From Winogradskyella psychrotolerans (lineage in GTDB: Bacteria; Bacteroidota; Bacteroidia; Flavobacteriales; Flavobacteriaceae): a stretch of DNA of 64,000 nucleotides. Positions within the stretch are counted from its first letter, which is position 1. Each line of letters begins with the position of its first letter. A program made the translations under genes and the position numbers. Below the pieces are notes generated by a model. The model was not told where the DNA came from and searched no databases. It was given only the letters and a program-made list of their open reading frames with translations. The DNA lies in contig NZ_JAHKPN010000027.1 of NCBI RefSeq assembly GCF_018860545.1, positions 34,713 to 98,712 on the forward strand, written 5' to 3'. Below are positions 43,708-51,961 of the stretch, one piece after another.

Positions 43708-44984
43708 TATGGTTTAGAAATGATTTAAGAACCATAGATAATGCCGTTTTACACGAATCTCAGAAAAACGGTAATCCACTTATTGCTGTATATTGTTTTA
43801 ATCCGCTTCACTTCACAATTGATAAATTCGGGTTTAATAAGACCGAGAAATTTAGAGCAAAATTTTTAATTGAATCTGTACGAGATTTAAAAAGGCAGCT
43901 CAACAATTTAAACATTGATTTATTGGTTTTTCATCAAGAACCAGAAGCTGTATTTCCAGAGCTTTGCAAAACATATAATGTCAATTCCATTTTTATACAA
44001 ACCGAATGGACATCTGAAGAAATAGAAGTTGAACATGCTGTTAAATCTAAATTAGACTCTATTAACTGGCATAAAATTTACAATCAGTTTCTTTATCATC
44101 CGGAAGACCTTAATTTTGAAATTACACACACACCACAAGTCTTTACGAACTTTAGAAAACAACTTGAAAAACACGTTGCCATTCGTCCAGAGTTACAACC
44201 GAAAACATATCCTGAAAGTAATAGAATTACCAACATCACTAAAATACCAACACTCGAAGATTTAGGATTTGATGATTTTGAAACCCATCCGCATTCGGCT
44301 TTTCCTTTTAAAGGTGGCGAAACTGAAGCGAACAAGCGCCTCGAGGATTATTTTTTCAACACTAAAAAATTAGGGTTTTATAAAAAAACGAGAAACGGAT
44401 TAGTTGGTACGGATTACAGTTCTAAATTTTCGCCTTGGTTGGCCAACGGTTGTATTTCTGCCAAAACCATTTATTGGCAAGTGAAAAAGTTTGAAAAGGA
44501 ATTTTTCAAAAATCAATCGACGTATTGGCTCATTTTTGAACTCATTTGGCGCGATTATTTTAAATATGTGTCCTTAAGATATGGCAACCAAATCTTCAAG
44601 TTAGAAGGTATACTTCAAAAGGATTACGATTGGTCGTCAAATCAAACTCAAATTCAAAACTGGATTAACGGCGAAACTGAATCAGAGTTTGTAAACGCTA
44701 ATATGATTGAACTCAAAGAAACAGGTTGGATGAGCAATAGAGGACGCCAAAATGTAGCTTCTTATTTTGCCAAAGCATTAGAACTAGATTGGCGCATTGG
44801 TGCCGCCTATTTTGAGTCTTTACTCATAGATTATGATGTGCACAGCAATTATGGCAATTGGATGTATGTTGCAGGTGTTGGCAACGACCCAAGAGATAGA
44901 AAATTTAATGTTGAATTACAAGCAGAACGTTATGATGCGAATAGAAAATTTAGAAGCCTTTGGTTACAACCAACATTATTCTGA
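43677..44984 (+). CDS. Cryptochrome DASH
   Basis: The 435-residue protein has the photolyase antenna domain ([17 protein letters not shown], residues 9-25) and an FAD domain with the DASH signatures [23 protein letters not shown] and [25 protein letters not shown]-contact Asn and the Trp of NYGNW are present. DASH proteins repair CPDs in single-stranded DNA and may sense blue light. ATG 43677 lies inside DUF2256; no later Met precedes the antenna fold. Confidence 0.94.
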   Translation: MQKSKNNSNLIWFRNDLRTIDNAVLHESQKNGNPLIAVYCFNPLHFTIDKFGFNKTEKFRAKFLIESVRDLKRQLNNLNIDLLVFHQEPEAVFPELCKTYNVNSIFIQTEWTSEEIEVEHAVKSKLDSINWHKIYNQFLYHPEDLNFEITHTPQVFTNFRKQLEKHVAIRPELQPKTYPESNRITNITKIPTLEDLGFDDFETHPHSAFPFKGGETEANKRLEDYFFNTKKLGFYKKTRNGLVGTDYSSKFSPWLANGCISAKTIYWQVKKFEKEFFKNQSTYWLIFELIWRDYFKYVSLRYGNQIFKLEGILQKDYDWSSNQTQIQNWINGETESEFVNANMIELKETGWMSNRGRQNVASYFAKALELDWRIGAAYFESLLIDYDVHSNYGNWMYVAGVGNDPRDRKFNVELQAERYDANRKFRSLWLQPTLF

Positions 44985-45051
44985 AAACGAAACGTCACAT
45001 CGAGTGATTTTGTAGTATGAAAAATAGTATCGAGATGCATTTGGTTCTAAA

Positions 45052-45092
45052 ACCTTGTAGGTCTTTTAGCCAACGATAAATACCTACAAGGT
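45052..45092. repeat. Inverted repeat in a mosaic intergenic stretch
   Basis: ACCTTGTAGGT (45052-45062) and ACCTACAAGGT (45082-45092) form a perfect 11-bp stem with a 19-nt loop. A partial third copy, ACCTTGCAGG, follows at about 45100. The preceding 44985-45050 has no gene. It could be a mobile palindromic element or a weak terminator/attenuator ahead of the TTG start at 45132. Confidence 0.6.
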
Positions 45093-45131
45093 ACTCAAGA
45101 CCTTGCAGGATTAAAAACAAAAAAGAAAACA

Positions 45132-46601
45132 TTGAAAAAAGCCATACTCATATTCCCACATCAATTATTTAAGGATGCACCAATTCTTAAAGTAGATGCT
45201 GATATTTATTTAATTGAAGAATTCTTATTCTTTAAACACTATAAATTTCACAAACAAAAAATTGCGTTTCATAGAGCTTCGATGAAGGCTTATGCAAATT
45301 ATCTCGAAACCCAAGATAAAACCGTAAACTATATTGAAGCGACAACAAAACTATCAGACGTTAGGCAACTGATACCAAAGCTTATTGAAGATGGTATTGA
45401 AAAATTGCACGTTATTGACCCAACAGATAATTGGCTTCAAAAACGCATTAATTCGGCTTCTAAATCTATTGAGATTAAATGGTATGAAAATCCATTATTC
45501 ATAAATACTAAAGACGAATTAAGCTCTTTTTTCAAACCCACGAAAAAGAAATTCTTTCAAACCTCTTTTTACAAACAACAACGTAAACAACGAGACATTT
45601 TAATGGTTAATAGTGAGCCAGAAGGTGGCAAACTCACGTATGATTCTGATAACCGAAAGAAATATCCAAAAGACAAAACACCTCCATCGATTCATTTTCC
45701 AGATAAAACCGATTATCACAAGGAAGCCGAAACTTATGTCAACGCTAATTTTAGTGACCATTATGGCGAACTCAATGATTTTGTCGTTTATCCTATAGAT
45801 TTTAAAGCTTCAGAAGAATGGTTGAACCAGTTTTTTGAACAACGTTTTCATGAGTTTGGACCTTATGAAGATGCCATTGTTAAAGAAGAGCACTTTTTAA
45901 ATCATAGCATTCTGTCGCCTCTTATTAATGTTGGATTACTTCAACCTCTAGATGTTATTGAAAAGGCTATCGATTATGCAAAATCTAATGATGTGCCATT
46001 AAATTCTTTAGAAGGTTTTGTACGCCAAATATTAGGATGGCGCGAATTTATAAGAGGTGTGTACGAAGTAAAAGGCACTGAAGAACGGACAAAGAACTTT
46101 TGGAATTTCAACAAGAAAATTCCAGCGTCCTTCTATGATGGCAGCACAGGAATTAAACCTATTGACGATGTTATTAAAAAAGTATTAAAAACAGGCTACG
46201 CACATCATATTGAACGCTTAATGCTACTCGGTAATTTTATGGTGCTTTGCGAATTTCATCCAGACGAGGTTTACCAATGGTTTATGGAACTATTTATCGA
46301 CGCCTACGATTGGGTTATGGTACCTAATGTGTATGGCATGAGTCTGTTTGCAGATGGTGGCTTAATGTCTACGAAACCTTACATCAGCAGTAGCAACTAT
46401 ATTATGAAAATGAGCAACTATGCTAAAGGCGATTGGCGAGCAACTTGGGATGGTTTATTCTGGACGTTTATGGATAAGCATCGCGATTTCTTCGCAGGCA
46501 ATCCAAGACTGGGCATGCTATTAGGCAATTTAGACAAAATGAAAAAAGAGACTTTAGAAAATCATTTTAATAACGCAGAACAGTTTTTAGAGCAACTTTA
46601 A
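45132..46601 (+). CDS. Photolyase-related protein of the FeS-BCP (CryPro) type lacking cluster cysteines
   Basis: The 489-residue protein starts with TTG 45132 (MKKAILIFPHQLFKDAP), typical of the prokaryotic (6-4) photolyase group. Family blocks include QILGWREFIRG, HHIERLMLLGNFMVL, NVYGMSLFADGG and KPYISSSNYIMKMS. In characterised members (Agrobacterium PhrB) four Cys bind a [4Fe-4S] cluster. Here the region after KMSNYAKGDWRATWDG (about 424-440) has none, and the whole protein has a single Cys near residue 373. It should still bind FAD. Repair activity without the cluster is uncertain. Confidence 0.85.
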   Translation: MKKAILIFPHQLFKDAPILKVDADIYLIEEFLFFKHYKFHKQKIAFHRASMKAYANYLETQDKTVNYIEATTKLSDVRQLIPKLIEDGIEKLHVIDPTDNWLQKRINSASKSIEIKWYENPLFINTKDELSSFFKPTKKKFFQTSFYKQQRKQRDILMVNSEPEGGKLTYDSDNRKKYPKDKTPPSIHFPDKTDYHKEAETYVNANFSDHYGELNDFVVYPIDFKASEEWLNQFFEQRFHEFGPYEDAIVKEEHFLNHSILSPLINVGLLQPLDVIEKAIDYAKSNDVPLNSLEGFVRQILGWREFIRGVYEVKGTEERTKNFWNFNKKIPASFYDGSTGIKPIDDVIKKVLKTGYAHHIERLMLLGNFMVLCEFHPDEVYQWFMELFIDAYDWVMVPNVYGMSLFADGGLMSTKPYISSSNYIMKMSNYAKGDWRATWDGLFWTFMDKHRDFFAGNPRLGMLLGNLDKMKKETLENHFNNAEQFLEQL

Positions 46602-46602
46602 G

Positions 46603-48093
46603 ATGACAACAAAAGAACATATCAATGTCGTTTGGCTGAAACGCGATTTAAGACTTCAGGATAATGAAGCAATATCAAATGCTTTAAAATCAAGCAAACG
46701 TGTTCTTATGGTATATGTTTTTGAGCGATTATTATTGAATGATGCCCATTATAGCGAACGGCATTTCAATTTTATAAAAGAATCTTTAAGAGATTTAAAT
46801 GCAAATCTTGCTTCGCACCAGACTAAAATACTCACTGTAACTAGTGATATTACGAGTGTTTTCAACCAACTACAAGCATTCTACAAAATTGATACGTTTT
46901 TTTCACATGTTGAAACCGGATTGCTAGTCACTTATAATAGAGATAAGGAATTTACACGCTATTGCCGAAACAATTTAATTCACTGGAAAGAATCTAAAAA
47001 CAATGGTGTTGAACGTGGCTTGGTAAACAGAGACAATTGGTTTGAGAATTGGGAAACCTACATGAATAGCACTTTGGAAGTGTTTCAACCTAACGACAAT
47101 CAATTATTAAATCTTTCAGAAATTGAAACCTTAGAAAACGTGCTTTCGGTATCAGATTTAACAACACCTGAAGATACAAAGTTTCAGAAAGGCGGCACAA
47201 CCATGGGTTGGAAATATGCCAATTCATTTTTTGAAAGCAGACATGAAGATTATATGGTTAATATTTCTAAACCTGAAGCATCAAGAACAAGTTGCAGCCG
47301 AATTTCGCCATACATTGCTTGGGGAAATTTATCCATTAGACAAGTGTTTCAGAAGGCTAAACACTTAAAATCATCAGCTCAAGATAAACGTCACATAAGT
47401 GCATTTATTTCTAGATTACGATGGCAAGCCCATTTTATTCAAAAGTTTGAAATGGAACATACCATGGAAAACGCAAGCGTCAACAAAGGTTATCATAAAT
47501 TAAAGAAAACGCTTTCTGAACGTTATCAAAACGCATGGAAAGAAGGCCAAACCGGATTTCCGTTAGTCGATGCGAGTATGCGCTGTTTAATTGAAACAGG
47601 TTACGTAAATTTTAGAATGCGTGCCATGTTGGCATCTTTTTTCACACATATCCTTTGGCAACCATGGCAGTCAGCAACCACACATTTATCACAACAATTT
47701 TTAGATTTCGAACCTGGCATCCATTTTCCACAATTACAGATGCAAGCAGGTGAAACAGGCATCAATAATCTCAGAATTTATAATCCAACACTTAACGGTT
47801 TAAAGCACGATCCTGATGCGGTGTTTATTAAAAATTGGATTCCAGAATTGGCGAACTTAGATACCCCTTTTATCCATGAACCTTATTTGATGACTGAGAT
47901 GGAACAAGCCTTTTACAATTTTAAGGTAGGCGAAGATTACCCAATGCCTGTAGTAGATGTAAAGGAAAACCGAAAGCGCGCTAGTGCTATTTTGTGGAAC
48001 ATGAAGAAAGATCCAGAAGTGTTACGTGAAAGTTATAGAATCTTAAAACGACATACTTTACAAGATAGGAAGCGTATATTGAGAAGTGATTGA
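46603..48093 (+). CDS. Divergent cryptochrome/photolyase-family flavoprotein
   Basis: The 496-residue protein has the antenna-domain start NVVWLKRDLRLQDNEAI and a recognisable FAD domain (SRISPYIAWGNLSIRQV, then GFPLVDASMRCLIETGYVNFRMR). The block that in class I enzymes carries the flavin-N5 Asn and first electron-transfer Trp (SNxGNWQW) is replaced by PGIHFPQLQMQAGETG, about residues 370-385. It starts 1 bp after the previous stop. Function may be sensory or repair of another lesion; this is unknown. Confidence 0.85.
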   Translation: MTTKEHINVVWLKRDLRLQDNEAISNALKSSKRVLMVYVFERLLLNDAHYSERHFNFIKESLRDLNANLASHQTKILTVTSDITSVFNQLQAFYKIDTFFSHVETGLLVTYNRDKEFTRYCRNNLIHWKESKNNGVERGLVNRDNWFENWETYMNSTLEVFQPNDNQLLNLSEIETLENVLSVSDLTTPEDTKFQKGGTTMGWKYANSFFESRHEDYMVNISKPEASRTSCSRISPYIAWGNLSIRQVFQKAKHLKSSAQDKRHISAFISRLRWQAHFIQKFEMEHTMENASVNKGYHKLKKTLSERYQNAWKEGQTGFPLVDASMRCLIETGYVNFRMRAMLASFFTHILWQPWQSATTHLSQQFLDFEPGIHFPQLQMQAGETGINNLRIYNPTLNGLKHDPDAVFIKNWIPELANLDTPFIHEPYLMTEMEQAFYNFKVGEDYPMPVVDVKENRKRASAILWNMKKDPEVLRESYRILKRHTLQDRKRILRSD

Positions 48094-48136
48094 TTTTTAT
48101 TCCGTTACCCAATAAATTCCTTAGTCATAATTATCT

Positions 48137-48188
48137 GTTAATTTTTGTTTAATCTTTACAAAGAAGAGTTAAACATTTTATATATTTG
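48137..48188 (+). promoter_or_regulatory. Shared promoter module B of the photolyase island
   Basis: GTTAATTTTTGTTTAAT (48137-48153), 14 bp, GTTAAAC (48168-48174), ATT, 3 bp and TATATTTG (48181-48188): the same order and spacing as module A at 39344. If TATATTTG is the -7 box the transcript of the gene at 48196 is almost leaderless. If GTTTAAY and GTTAAAC are themselves the sigma-factor boxes, the leader is about 14 nt. Confidence 0.6.
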
Positions 48189-48195
48189 ATAATAT

Positions 48196-48627
48196 ATGAT
48201 ACTCAATACCACACACCGTAATCCTGAACACAAGCAAATCATTGCCGACTTAGTTGGCAGTCCGTTTAGTTTGGTACAGAAATTGAAAATGAATGGTGTA
48301 GGTTCTAAACGTATGATAATTGATGAAGTAAGCCCGAATATGCAGTCGATGATGAATTTGGTTTCTGATATTAATTACGGGAATATTGAACTAAGACCAA
48401 AAGGTATTTTGATTAGAATTAATAAAGGGTTACAAACTTTTACGTGGATTATACCTTATTACCATTTAGTTATATATAAAATCAATGGGTCGAGTATACA
48501 TGCACAAGGAAAATTTGTGCACTTTCGTGCCAATAAAACTTTTAAAGAAAATAAGAAGTTTTTTGACAAATTAATGGATGAAAAAGTAAAGTATGATTTA
48601 CAATATACAATGCCTTACGGACTATGA
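48196..48627 (+). CDS. Conserved-looking protein of unknown function in the photolyase island
   Basis: The 143-residue protein is soluble and alpha/beta, with PEHKQIIADLVGSPFSLVQKL near its start and FTWIIPYYHLVIYKINGSSIHAQG in the middle. I do not recognise a characterised family. Its stop overlaps the next gene's start (ATGA), and it is first behind promoter module B, so it belongs to the island's expression unit. Confidence 0.8.
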   Translation: MILNTTHRNPEHKQIIADLVGSPFSLVQKLKMNGVGSKRMIIDEVSPNMQSMMNLVSDINYGNIELRPKGILIRINKGLQTFTWIIPYYHLVIYKINGSSIHAQGKFVHFRANKTFKENKKFFDKLMDEKVKYDLQYTMPYGL

Positions 48628-48896
48628 GTTTAGAACTAAAAGACATTGACCGAATTATTGAAATGGCATGGGAAGACAGAACACCGTTTGACGCTATTAC
48701 ATTTCAATTCAATTTAAAAGAACAGGAGGTTATTAATTTGATGCGGCGCGAATTAAAACCAAGTAGCTTCAGATTATGGAGAGCGCGAGTGCAAGGCAGA
48801 GCTACTAAACACAGTAAAAAAAGAACGTTTGACAAAGGCAGATTTAAATGCTCGAGACAAAGAACAATAACAAATAACTCTATTTCAAAACGTTAA
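48624..48896 (+). CDS. TIGR03643/DUF2805 family protein
   Basis: The 90-residue basic protein shows the family pattern IDRIIEMAWEDRTPFDAITFQFNLKEQEVINLMRRELKPSSF(RLWR). TIGR03643 proteins are small, helix-turn-helix-like, of unknown function, and often sit beside photolyase genes. It overlaps the preceding frame by 4 bp. The C-terminal third is strongly basic, compatible with nucleic-acid binding. Confidence 0.88.
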   Translation: MSLELKDIDRIIEMAWEDRTPFDAITFQFNLKEQEVINLMRRELKPSSFRLWRARVQGRATKHSKKRTFDKGRFKCSRQRTITNNSISKR

Positions 48897-48908
48897 CACG
48901 TGCTTTGA

Positions 48909-48996
48909 TTTAAGTTTGGAGTACTTAAAGACAGCACATTAAAAAGATTCTATGAAATGAGTCAAGTTCAATTAACAATTATAAAGTAGACTTGAC
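48909..48996. repeat. Two inverted repeats upstream of folE
   Basis: TTTAAGT (48909-48915) faces ACTTAAA (48923-48929) with a 7-bp spacer. GTCAAGT (48961-48967) faces ACTTGAC (48990-48996) with a 22-bp spacer. They may be an operator and a weak hairpin. No clear -33/-7 pair was seen for folE. Confidence 0.4.
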
Positions 48997-49035
48997 GAAT
49001 TCCATCTGACCTTTGATTAAATTTTTAAAAAACAG

Positions 49036-49725
49036 ATGAATACAGAAACGACTTCCAAAACAAATGGAACGCTCAATGGTTTCACCAACGAAGCTATAGG
49101 CGACGACCATTTATTTACAAGTTTAGACACACCAATGAAAGCGAATGCTTTTGATATGTCTAGCGAAGAAAAGAAAAAACGCATATCTATTTTATTTTCA
49201 GAAATAATGGATGTTATGGGTTTAGATTTAAACGATGATTCTCTTCAAGGCACACCAGACCGTGTTGCAAAAATGTATATTGAAGAAATATTTTCAGGTT
49301 TAGACCCAAAAAACAAGCCAAAAATGGCGCTTTTTGAAAATAAATACCAATATAATCAGATGTTGGTAGAAAAAAATATTACCTTTTACTCTAATTGTGA
49401 GCATCATTTTGTACCGATAATAGGAAAAGCACATATTGCCTACAAGTCATCTGGAAAAGTTATTGGACTCTCTAAATTAAATAGAATAGTTCAATATTAT
49501 GCCAAACGTCCGCAAGTTCAAGAGCGTTTAACAAATCAAATTGCCAATGAATTAAAATCAGTTTTAGATACTGAAGACGTGGCAGTGATTATAGATGCTA
49601 AACATTTATGTGTTTCATCTAGAGGTGTACAAGACGATACATCCACAACAATAACAACATTTTATGGAGGCGAATTTAATAACGCTTCAAAAATTTTAGA
49701 ATTACAAAACTATTTAAACAATTAA
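49036..49725 (+). CDS. folE: GTP cyclohydrolase I
   Basis: The 229-residue enzyme makes 7,8-dihydroneopterin triphosphate from GTP. The zinc and active-site segments are present: YSNCEHHFVPIIGKAHIAY, VIGLSKLNRIVQYYAKRPQVQE and HLCVSSRGVQD. The first 45 residues are an unconserved extension. In this setting it likely feeds the folate-type antenna cofactor (methenyltetrahydrofolate) or another pterin used by photolyases; this is inferred from its place in the island. Confidence 0.95.
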   Translation: MNTETTSKTNGTLNGFTNEAIGDDHLFTSLDTPMKANAFDMSSEEKKKRISILFSEIMDVMGLDLNDDSLQGTPDRVAKMYIEEIFSGLDPKNKPKMALFENKYQYNQMLVEKNITFYSNCEHHFVPIIGKAHIAYKSSGKVIGLSKLNRIVQYYAKRPQVQERLTNQIANELKSVLDTEDVAVIIDAKHLCVSSRGVQDDTSTTITTFYGGEFNNASKILELQNYLNN

Positions 49726-49728
49726 GCT

Positions 49729-49959
49729 ATGAGTACAGTAGAAAAAGCTTTAGAATTTGAAAACAGAAAGTTTTCATTTAAAACAACAAGTGACAGAATT
49801 TTAGCGGCAAGAGAAGCTAAAGATTTAATATTAGAAGTCAACGAATTATATAAGAAAGAAAAAGACAGCAAATTAATGGATTTAATGAAGCGTCTTACAG
49901 TGATTAAGCAAAAGATTGAAAAGCGCTTAAAAGGTAGACCATTAACAGCAACGTCTTAA
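49729..49959 (+). CDS. Small helical protein of unknown function (76 aa)
   Basis: The 76-residue protein is charged and helical (SDRILAAREAKDLILEVNELYKKEKD, split), with a basic C-terminus. It lies 3 bp after folE and 8 bp before the SDR gene, so it is co-transcribed. I do not recognise the family. Confidence 0.75.
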   Translation: MSTVEKALEFENRKFSFKTTSDRILAAREAKDLILEVNELYKKEKDSKLMDLMKRLTVIKQKIEKRLKGRPLTATS

Positions 49960-49967
49960 GTCTCGCG

Positions 49968-50654
49968 ATGAAAAGATTAATTATTATTGGAGGAAGCAAA
50001 GGTATTGGTAAAGCAATCATCTCATCTTTGCTTTCTTCTTATGATGAGATTGTTAATATCAGTCGTACATCGCCAGAAGAGTCACATCCTAATTTAAAAC
50101 ACTTTGATTGTGATATTCTTGTTGATGCGTTACCTAAAATAGACCAAGCCGACGGGTTAGTGTATTGTCCTGGAAGTATTAATCTTAAACCGATAAACAG
50201 ACTTAGCGTTGATGATTTTAAAAATGATTTTGACATTAATGTTATTGGTGCGGTAAAGGCCATACAAACCTATCTACCAGCTTTAAAAAATGGTAGCAAA
50301 CCATCAATTGTATTATTCAGTACAGTGGCTGCTAAGTTAGGCATGCCTTTTCACGCTAGCGTTGCCGCTTCAAAATCGGCAATCGAAGGCTTAACAAAGT
50401 CTCTAGGTGCAGAATTAGCACCCAATATACGCATCAATGCGATTGCACCAACGGTTACTAATACTGAGTTGGCTTCAAAATTATTGCGTAATGAACGGAT
50501 GATTGATAATATGAATGAGCGTCATCCCTTAAAAAAATATCTTCAACCCGAAGAGGTTGCAGATATGGCAGGCTTTCTATTATCAGAAAAAGCGGCTTCT
50601 ATGTCAGGACAAATATTTGAAATGGACTGCGGCATCGTAAGTTTCAAATTGTAA
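49968..50654 (+). CDS. SDR-type protein lacking the catalytic tyrosine
   Basis: The 228-residue protein has the classical SDR fold: IIGGSKGIGKAI near the start, and the C-terminal SGQIFEMDCGIVSF. The usual YxxxK catalytic pair reads VAASK, with Val132 where Tyr is expected and Lys136 kept; it is preceded by FHAS. Ordinary dehydrogenase chemistry is therefore doubtful. Similar HxSVAAxK variants exist in SDR proteins encoded near photolyases, as I recall. A role in pterin metabolism beside folE is possible. Confidence 0.88.
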   Translation: MKRLIIIGGSKGIGKAIISSLLSSYDEIVNISRTSPEESHPNLKHFDCDILVDALPKIDQADGLVYCPGSINLKPINRLSVDDFKNDFDINVIGAVKAIQTYLPALKNGSKPSIVLFSTVAAKLGMPFHASVAASKSAIEGLTKSLGAELAPNIRINAIAPTVTNTELASKLLRNERMIDNMNERHPLKKYLQPEEVADMAGFLLSEKAASMSGQIFEMDCGIVSFKL

Positions 50655-50685
50655 ATACCTATTAAATATTTAATACTAAACCATC

Positions 50686-51174
50686 ATGATAGCAACTGCT
50701 ACGCAATCCGTGTACGATATTAAGATCAACAGCCTTCAAGGTCAACCTATAGATTTACAACAATTTAAAGATAAAAAGATCCTATTTGTCAACGTCGCTT
50801 CTAAATGCGGATTTACTCCTCAGTATAGAGATTTACAAAAATTACAGGATACTTATAAAGATTCACTTGTAGTAATTGGAGTGCCATGTAACCAATTTGG
50901 AAAACAAGAACCTGGAAACTCTAAAGACATACAAGAGTTCTGTGAAGTTAACTATGGTGTTTCCTTTGTAATGACTGAAAAAATTGGCGTTAAGGGAGAA
51001 CATCAACATCCACTTTATACTTGGTTAACAAAAAAGTCTTTAAATGGAAAACAAAATTCAGTGGTGAAATGGAATTTTCAGAAATATTTAATTGATGAAC
51101 ATGGAGAATTTCTCAACTACTATTATTCTATCACAAGCCCTAAAAGTTCAAGACTATTAAAGTATTTAAAATAG
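50686..51174 (+). CDS. Glutathione peroxidase-family thiol peroxidase
   Basis: The 162-residue protein has the active-site Cys41 in VNVASKCGFTPQ, Gln in PCNQFGKQEPG and Trp/Asn in VKWNFQKYL, the standard tetrad of the family. As a Cys enzyme it probably uses thioredoxin to reduce peroxides. Its place among photolyases fits protection from photo-oxidative damage. Confidence 0.94.
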   Translation: MIATATQSVYDIKINSLQGQPIDLQQFKDKKILFVNVASKCGFTPQYRDLQKLQDTYKDSLVVIGVPCNQFGKQEPGNSKDIQEFCEVNYGVSFVMTEKIGVKGEHQHPLYTWLTKKSLNGKQNSVVKWNFQKYLIDEHGEFLNYYYSITSPKSSRLLKYLK

Positions 51175-51177
51175 AGA

Positions 51178-51351
51178 ATGATGTTTGGATTATTTAAGAA
51201 AAAATCAGAAGTAGAAAAACTGCAAAACCAATACGAAATACTAATGGCAGATTGGCATAAACTTTCTACCATAAATAGAACTGAAAGCGATAAAAAGTAT
51301 GCTGAAGCTCAATTAATCAGTGATAAAATTGATAACTTAAAAAACAATTAG
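51178..51351 (+). CDS. Lacal_2735-type small protein (57 aa)
   Basis: The frame begins ATGATG (51178 or 51181) and gives MMFGLFKKKSEVEKLQNQYE, then a helical stretch with STINRTESDKKYAEAQ. The GLFKKKSEVEKLQ start and NRTxSDxKYAEA motif match the small Lacal_2735 family common in Flavobacteriaceae, of unknown role. It lies between the peroxidase and tspO genes. Confidence 0.82.
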   Translation: MMFGLFKKKSEVEKLQNQYEILMADWHKLSTINRTESDKKYAEAQLISDKIDNLKNN

Positions 51352-51352
51352 A

Positions 51353-51817
51353 TTGAAAAAAATATATTTATTCATCATATTTTTGGTTATTAATTTTGGT
51401 GCCCTTGCGCTTGGGAGTTGGTTTATGGGAGACGCCGTTACGGGAGATTGGTATACTAATCTAAACAAAGCACCTTGGACACCTCCAGGTTGGGTTTTTG
51501 GAGCCGCTTGGACACTAATAATGGTTTGCTTTTCGGTATACCTAAGCTTTTTGTTCTCTATCCGGAATTCAAAATTTGTCGTGTTTGTTTATGGCATAGC
51601 GACCCTACTAAATGTGAGCTGGAATTATATGTTCTTTAATCAACACTTAACCAATTTAGGTTTTGTAAATATTATCTTACTAACATTAGTGATTATTTAT
51701 TTCTTTATTACGTTTGGTGATGATAAATTGACCCAAATAAAATATCTATTATTACCATATATTATTTGGCTTTGTATCGCAACGTCCTTAAATGGTTATG
51801 TTGTGTTTAATAATTAG
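51353..51817 (+). CDS. tspO: TspO/MBR-family membrane protein
   Basis: The 154-residue protein has five membrane helices and the TspO motifs WYTNLNKAPWTPPGWVFGAAWT (about 28-49) and NVSWNYMFFN. It starts with TTG 51353, one base after the previous stop. TspO binds tetrapyrroles and regulates stress or pigment pathways; in bacteria it is often light-linked and encoded beside photolyases. Confidence 0.93.
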   Translation: MKKIYLFIIFLVINFGALALGSWFMGDAVTGDWYTNLNKAPWTPPGWVFGAAWTLIMVCFSVYLSFLFSIRNSKFVVFVYGIATLLNVSWNYMFFNQHLTNLGFVNIILLTLVIIYFFITFGDDKLTQIKYLLLPYIIWLCIATSLNGYVVFNN

Positions 51818-51938
51818 TTTTAAGTTCTAAGTTCTCTCAACTAGCAAGTTTCAATCGCACACAAATAAAATAAGGTACTGTGCTATTGATAATACAATCA
51901 TAAATCAACCAGCTTATTATATTTTAATATATACACAT

Positions 51939-51961
51939 ACACCCCTGAAGTTATAATTGTC
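51939..51961. repeat. Truncated copy of the palindromic element
   Basis: ACACCCCTGAAGT, then 4 bp, then ATTGTC: the left end and centre-side end of the element at 43447 joined after loss of its GTCCCC core. It abuts the ATG at 51962. The rest of 51818-51938 holds no gene that I can see. Confidence 0.5.
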
